64,000 nucleotides of DNA, taken from Streptomyces sp. NBC_01260. Lineage in GTDB: Bacteria; Actinomycetota; Actinomycetes; Streptomycetales; Streptomycetaceae. The position numbers were made by a program, and so were the translations under genes. Positions within the stretch are counted from its first letter, which is position 1. Each line of letters opens with the position of its first letter. The notes below the pieces were generated by a model that searched no databases, was not told the origin of the DNA, and worked only from the letters and a program-made list of their open reading frames with translations. The stretch is taken from positions 76,085 to 140,084 of the forward strand of contig NZ_CP108465.1 in NCBI RefSeq assembly GCF_036226405.1. The letters are read 5' to 3'. This document shows, in pieces, positions 62,988 through 64,000 of the stretch.

Positions 62988-63533
62988 CTAGGAATTGACC
63001 GGCGTGAAAGGCGGAACGGAGAGGGTGCCGTCCGGGCCGAGCACGACGTGCTGCGCGAGCTGGGCGAGGACCTGCTCCGCGGCGAGTCCCGCGCCCTCGG
63101 CCACCGCACGAAGCCGCCGGCCGGTGGAGGCGTCCAGCCACACCTCCGCACGGAGTTCGTCCTTCGCCCCGCGCCGCTGAGCCATCCACGCCGCATGGCC
63201 GGTGAGAGCGGCGGCCCTCCGCTCCACACGCTCACGGGCCCACGCACTGCCCACGCTGTCCTGCTCAGGGTCATACGCAGCCGTTCCAGCGGCGGCGATC
63301 CAGTCCCGAACCCGACGCCACTCCGCATGCCGGGCCTTCCACACCTCGGCCAGATGCTGCGGATCCTCATACGACAGCTCACTGGACGACTGACGGGCCC
63401 AGCCCGTCAGCCCCCCGGCGGTCTCACGCTCCCGCACCGCGGCCTCGGCCACCTTCCCCAACACCTCCGCCGCACTCAGCCCCGCTCCCCGGCGGCGCAC
63501 CACGTCCCGGGCCACGTCATCCGCACACCACAT
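62988..63533 (-). CDS. Subtelomeric hypothetical protein upstream of the terminal helicase
   Basis: I start this 181-residue protein at MWCADDVARD because a GAGGAG site lies seven bases upstream. It is charged and helical, with many Arg/Glu residues (AEVWKARHAEWRRVRDWIAA, AWARERVERRAAALTGHAAW). The C-terminal segment (DELRAEVWLDASTGRRLRAV, AEGAGLAAEQVLAQLAQHVV) could be a small ribbon-helix-helix-like or coiled region. I do not recognise a family. It ends 14 bp before the helicase start, so the two form an operon reading away from the telomere. A role with the helicase in terminal transfer or telomere maintenance is only positional inference. Confidence 0.65.
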   Translation of the reverse strand: MWCADDVARDVVRRRGAGLSAAEVLGKVAEAAVRERETAGGLTGWARQSSSELSYEDPQHLAEVWKARHAEWRRVRDWIAAAGTAAYDPEQDSVGSAWARERVERRAAALTGHAAWMAQRRGAKDELRAEVWLDASTGRRLRAVAEGAGLAAEQVLAQLAQHVVLGPDGTLSVPPFTPVNS

Positions 63534-63572
63534 CAGCGAACTCCTCGATAAGCTGCAAAAAGGCGGTTCCAC

Positions 63573-63699
63573 ATGCGCGTTCCGTTCCTGAGAAGAGCCC
63601 TTCCGGGCATCAGGGGATGTGCCCTGCTTCCACCAACTCTACATGTGCATTCTTCCAGAAGGGCACGACTCGCAAACCCGCCGCCCCCACCCCTCATAG
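63573..63699. other. Non-coding stretch before the telomere
   Basis: No gene is supported here. Its base composition is lower in GC (around CTTCCACCAACTCTACATGTGC, in part) than its surroundings, and it probably carries the promoter of the inward helicase operon. Confidence 0.4.
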
Positions 63700-64000
63700 C
63701 CAGCCCGGCCCGCGCCAGCGGGCCCCAGGTCCTGGAGGCGCAGCCGGAAGGACCGTCAGGCGGGGGAGCGCAGCGGACCCGCCGGGAGCGCCCCGCGCTC
63801 CCCCAACTCCCGCACTGGAGGCCCCACTAGCCGCACCACCACACCCCAGCGGCACGGCCGCGCGATGCGCGGCCAACCGGGCGCGCAGCGGCCCGCCCCA
63901 CTGCCTCCAGGAGCGCAGCGGAGGGAGGCGCCCACGCTCCGCGTGGGCGAAGGGAGCGCAGCGCCCGCGCCCCTTGCACATCGCGCAGCGATGTGGTACC
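63700..64000. repeat. Streptomyces-type telomere: dense terminal palindromes
   Basis: At least five clean hairpins with tiny loops are packed here: GGGAGCGC/GCGCTCCC (63784-63802, loop CCC), GGCCGCGC/GCGCGGCC (63856-63874, loop GAT), CGGGC/GCCCG (63878-63895), CGCCCACGC/GCGTGGGCG (63929-63949, loop TCC) and CACATCGC/GCGATGTG (63977-63995, loop GCA). The last bases read, on the minus strand, GGTACCACATCGCTGCGCGA. From memory, this matches the archetypal Streptomyces chromosome end just inside its outermost CCCGCGGAGCGGG palindrome. Such ends are patched by telomere-binding and terminal proteins after replication. The window would then stop about a dozen bases short of the physical DNA end. Confidence 0.9.

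Noticed and set aside
60118..62991. Long plus-strand open frame (957 codons) opposite the terminal helicase
   Set aside because: Translation is compositionally biased with no domain logic. The minus-strand frame carries all helicase motifs and good start signals.

Overview
The window is a high-GC actinomycete sequence. Codon use, operon style, antibiotic-type regulators and the terminal palindromes all point to Streptomyces. The right-hand 300 bases carry the dense palindromes of an archetypal Streptomyces telomere, so this appears to be the last ~64 kb of a linear chromosome arm or linear plasmid. Nearly all of it is secondary metabolism. I see no tRNA, rRNA or CRISPR.

Region 1 (1-14964) is a deoxysugar-decorated polyketide locus, cut at the left edge. 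It holds a fused ketosynthase/chain-length-factor-like protein (5' truncated), a KASIII-like protein, an aldo/keto reductase, a flavin monooxygenase, a SnoaL-like fusion protein and a membrane O-acyltransferase. On the minus strand lie a second SnoaL-like protein, an RmlC-like epimerase, a SARP activator and a compact glycosyltransferase. On the plus strand lie an NDP-hexose 2,3-dehydratase, a 4-ketoreductase and a 3-ketoreductase, which fit an NDP-2,6-dideoxyhexose pathway. NDP-glucose synthase and 4,6-dehydratase are not in the window.

Region 2 (15292-33919) is an NRPS-free amino-acid-modifying block. It has an AsnB-type amidotransferase, a PrpF-like isomerase, an acyl-CoA dehydrogenase homologue, a dihydroorotase-like cyclic amidohydrolase, two cysteine-synthase homologues with a serine O-acetyltransferase, three ATP-grasp ligases, a SAM methyltransferase, a TauD-type dioxygenase, an HpaI-type aldolase and a flavin monooxygenase. 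An AraC-type regulator and an MFS exporter sit within it. This suggests an O-acetylserine-derived beta-substituted amino acid that is amidated, perhaps cyclised, and coupled by ATP-grasp ligases.

Region 3 (34191-58005) is a compact modular type I PKS operon. Crotonyl-CoA carboxylase/reductase precedes KSQ-AT-ACP / KS-AT-DH-KR-ACP | KS-AT-DH-KR-ACP / KS-AT-ACP | KS-AT-ACP-TE, followed by a flavin monooxygenase. AT motifs indicate malonyl units throughout except the last module, whose GAGH motif with a local ccr gene points to ethylmalonyl-CoA. The simplest predicted chain is 2-ethyl-3,5-dioxodeca-6,8-dienoate, or the derived 4-hydroxy-2-pyrone. Both PKS1 and PKS2 carry a TTA codon, so they may depend on bldA.

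Region 4 (58006-64000) is subtelomeric. It has a complete IS6-family element inside or against an IS3-family remnant, which itself abuts an IS630-type remnant. Then come a small secreted glycine-rich protein, a two-gene unit with a TtrA-like terminal helicase, and the telomere palindromes. Whether regions 1, 2 and 3 make one hybrid product or two neighbouring products cannot be settled from sequence alone.
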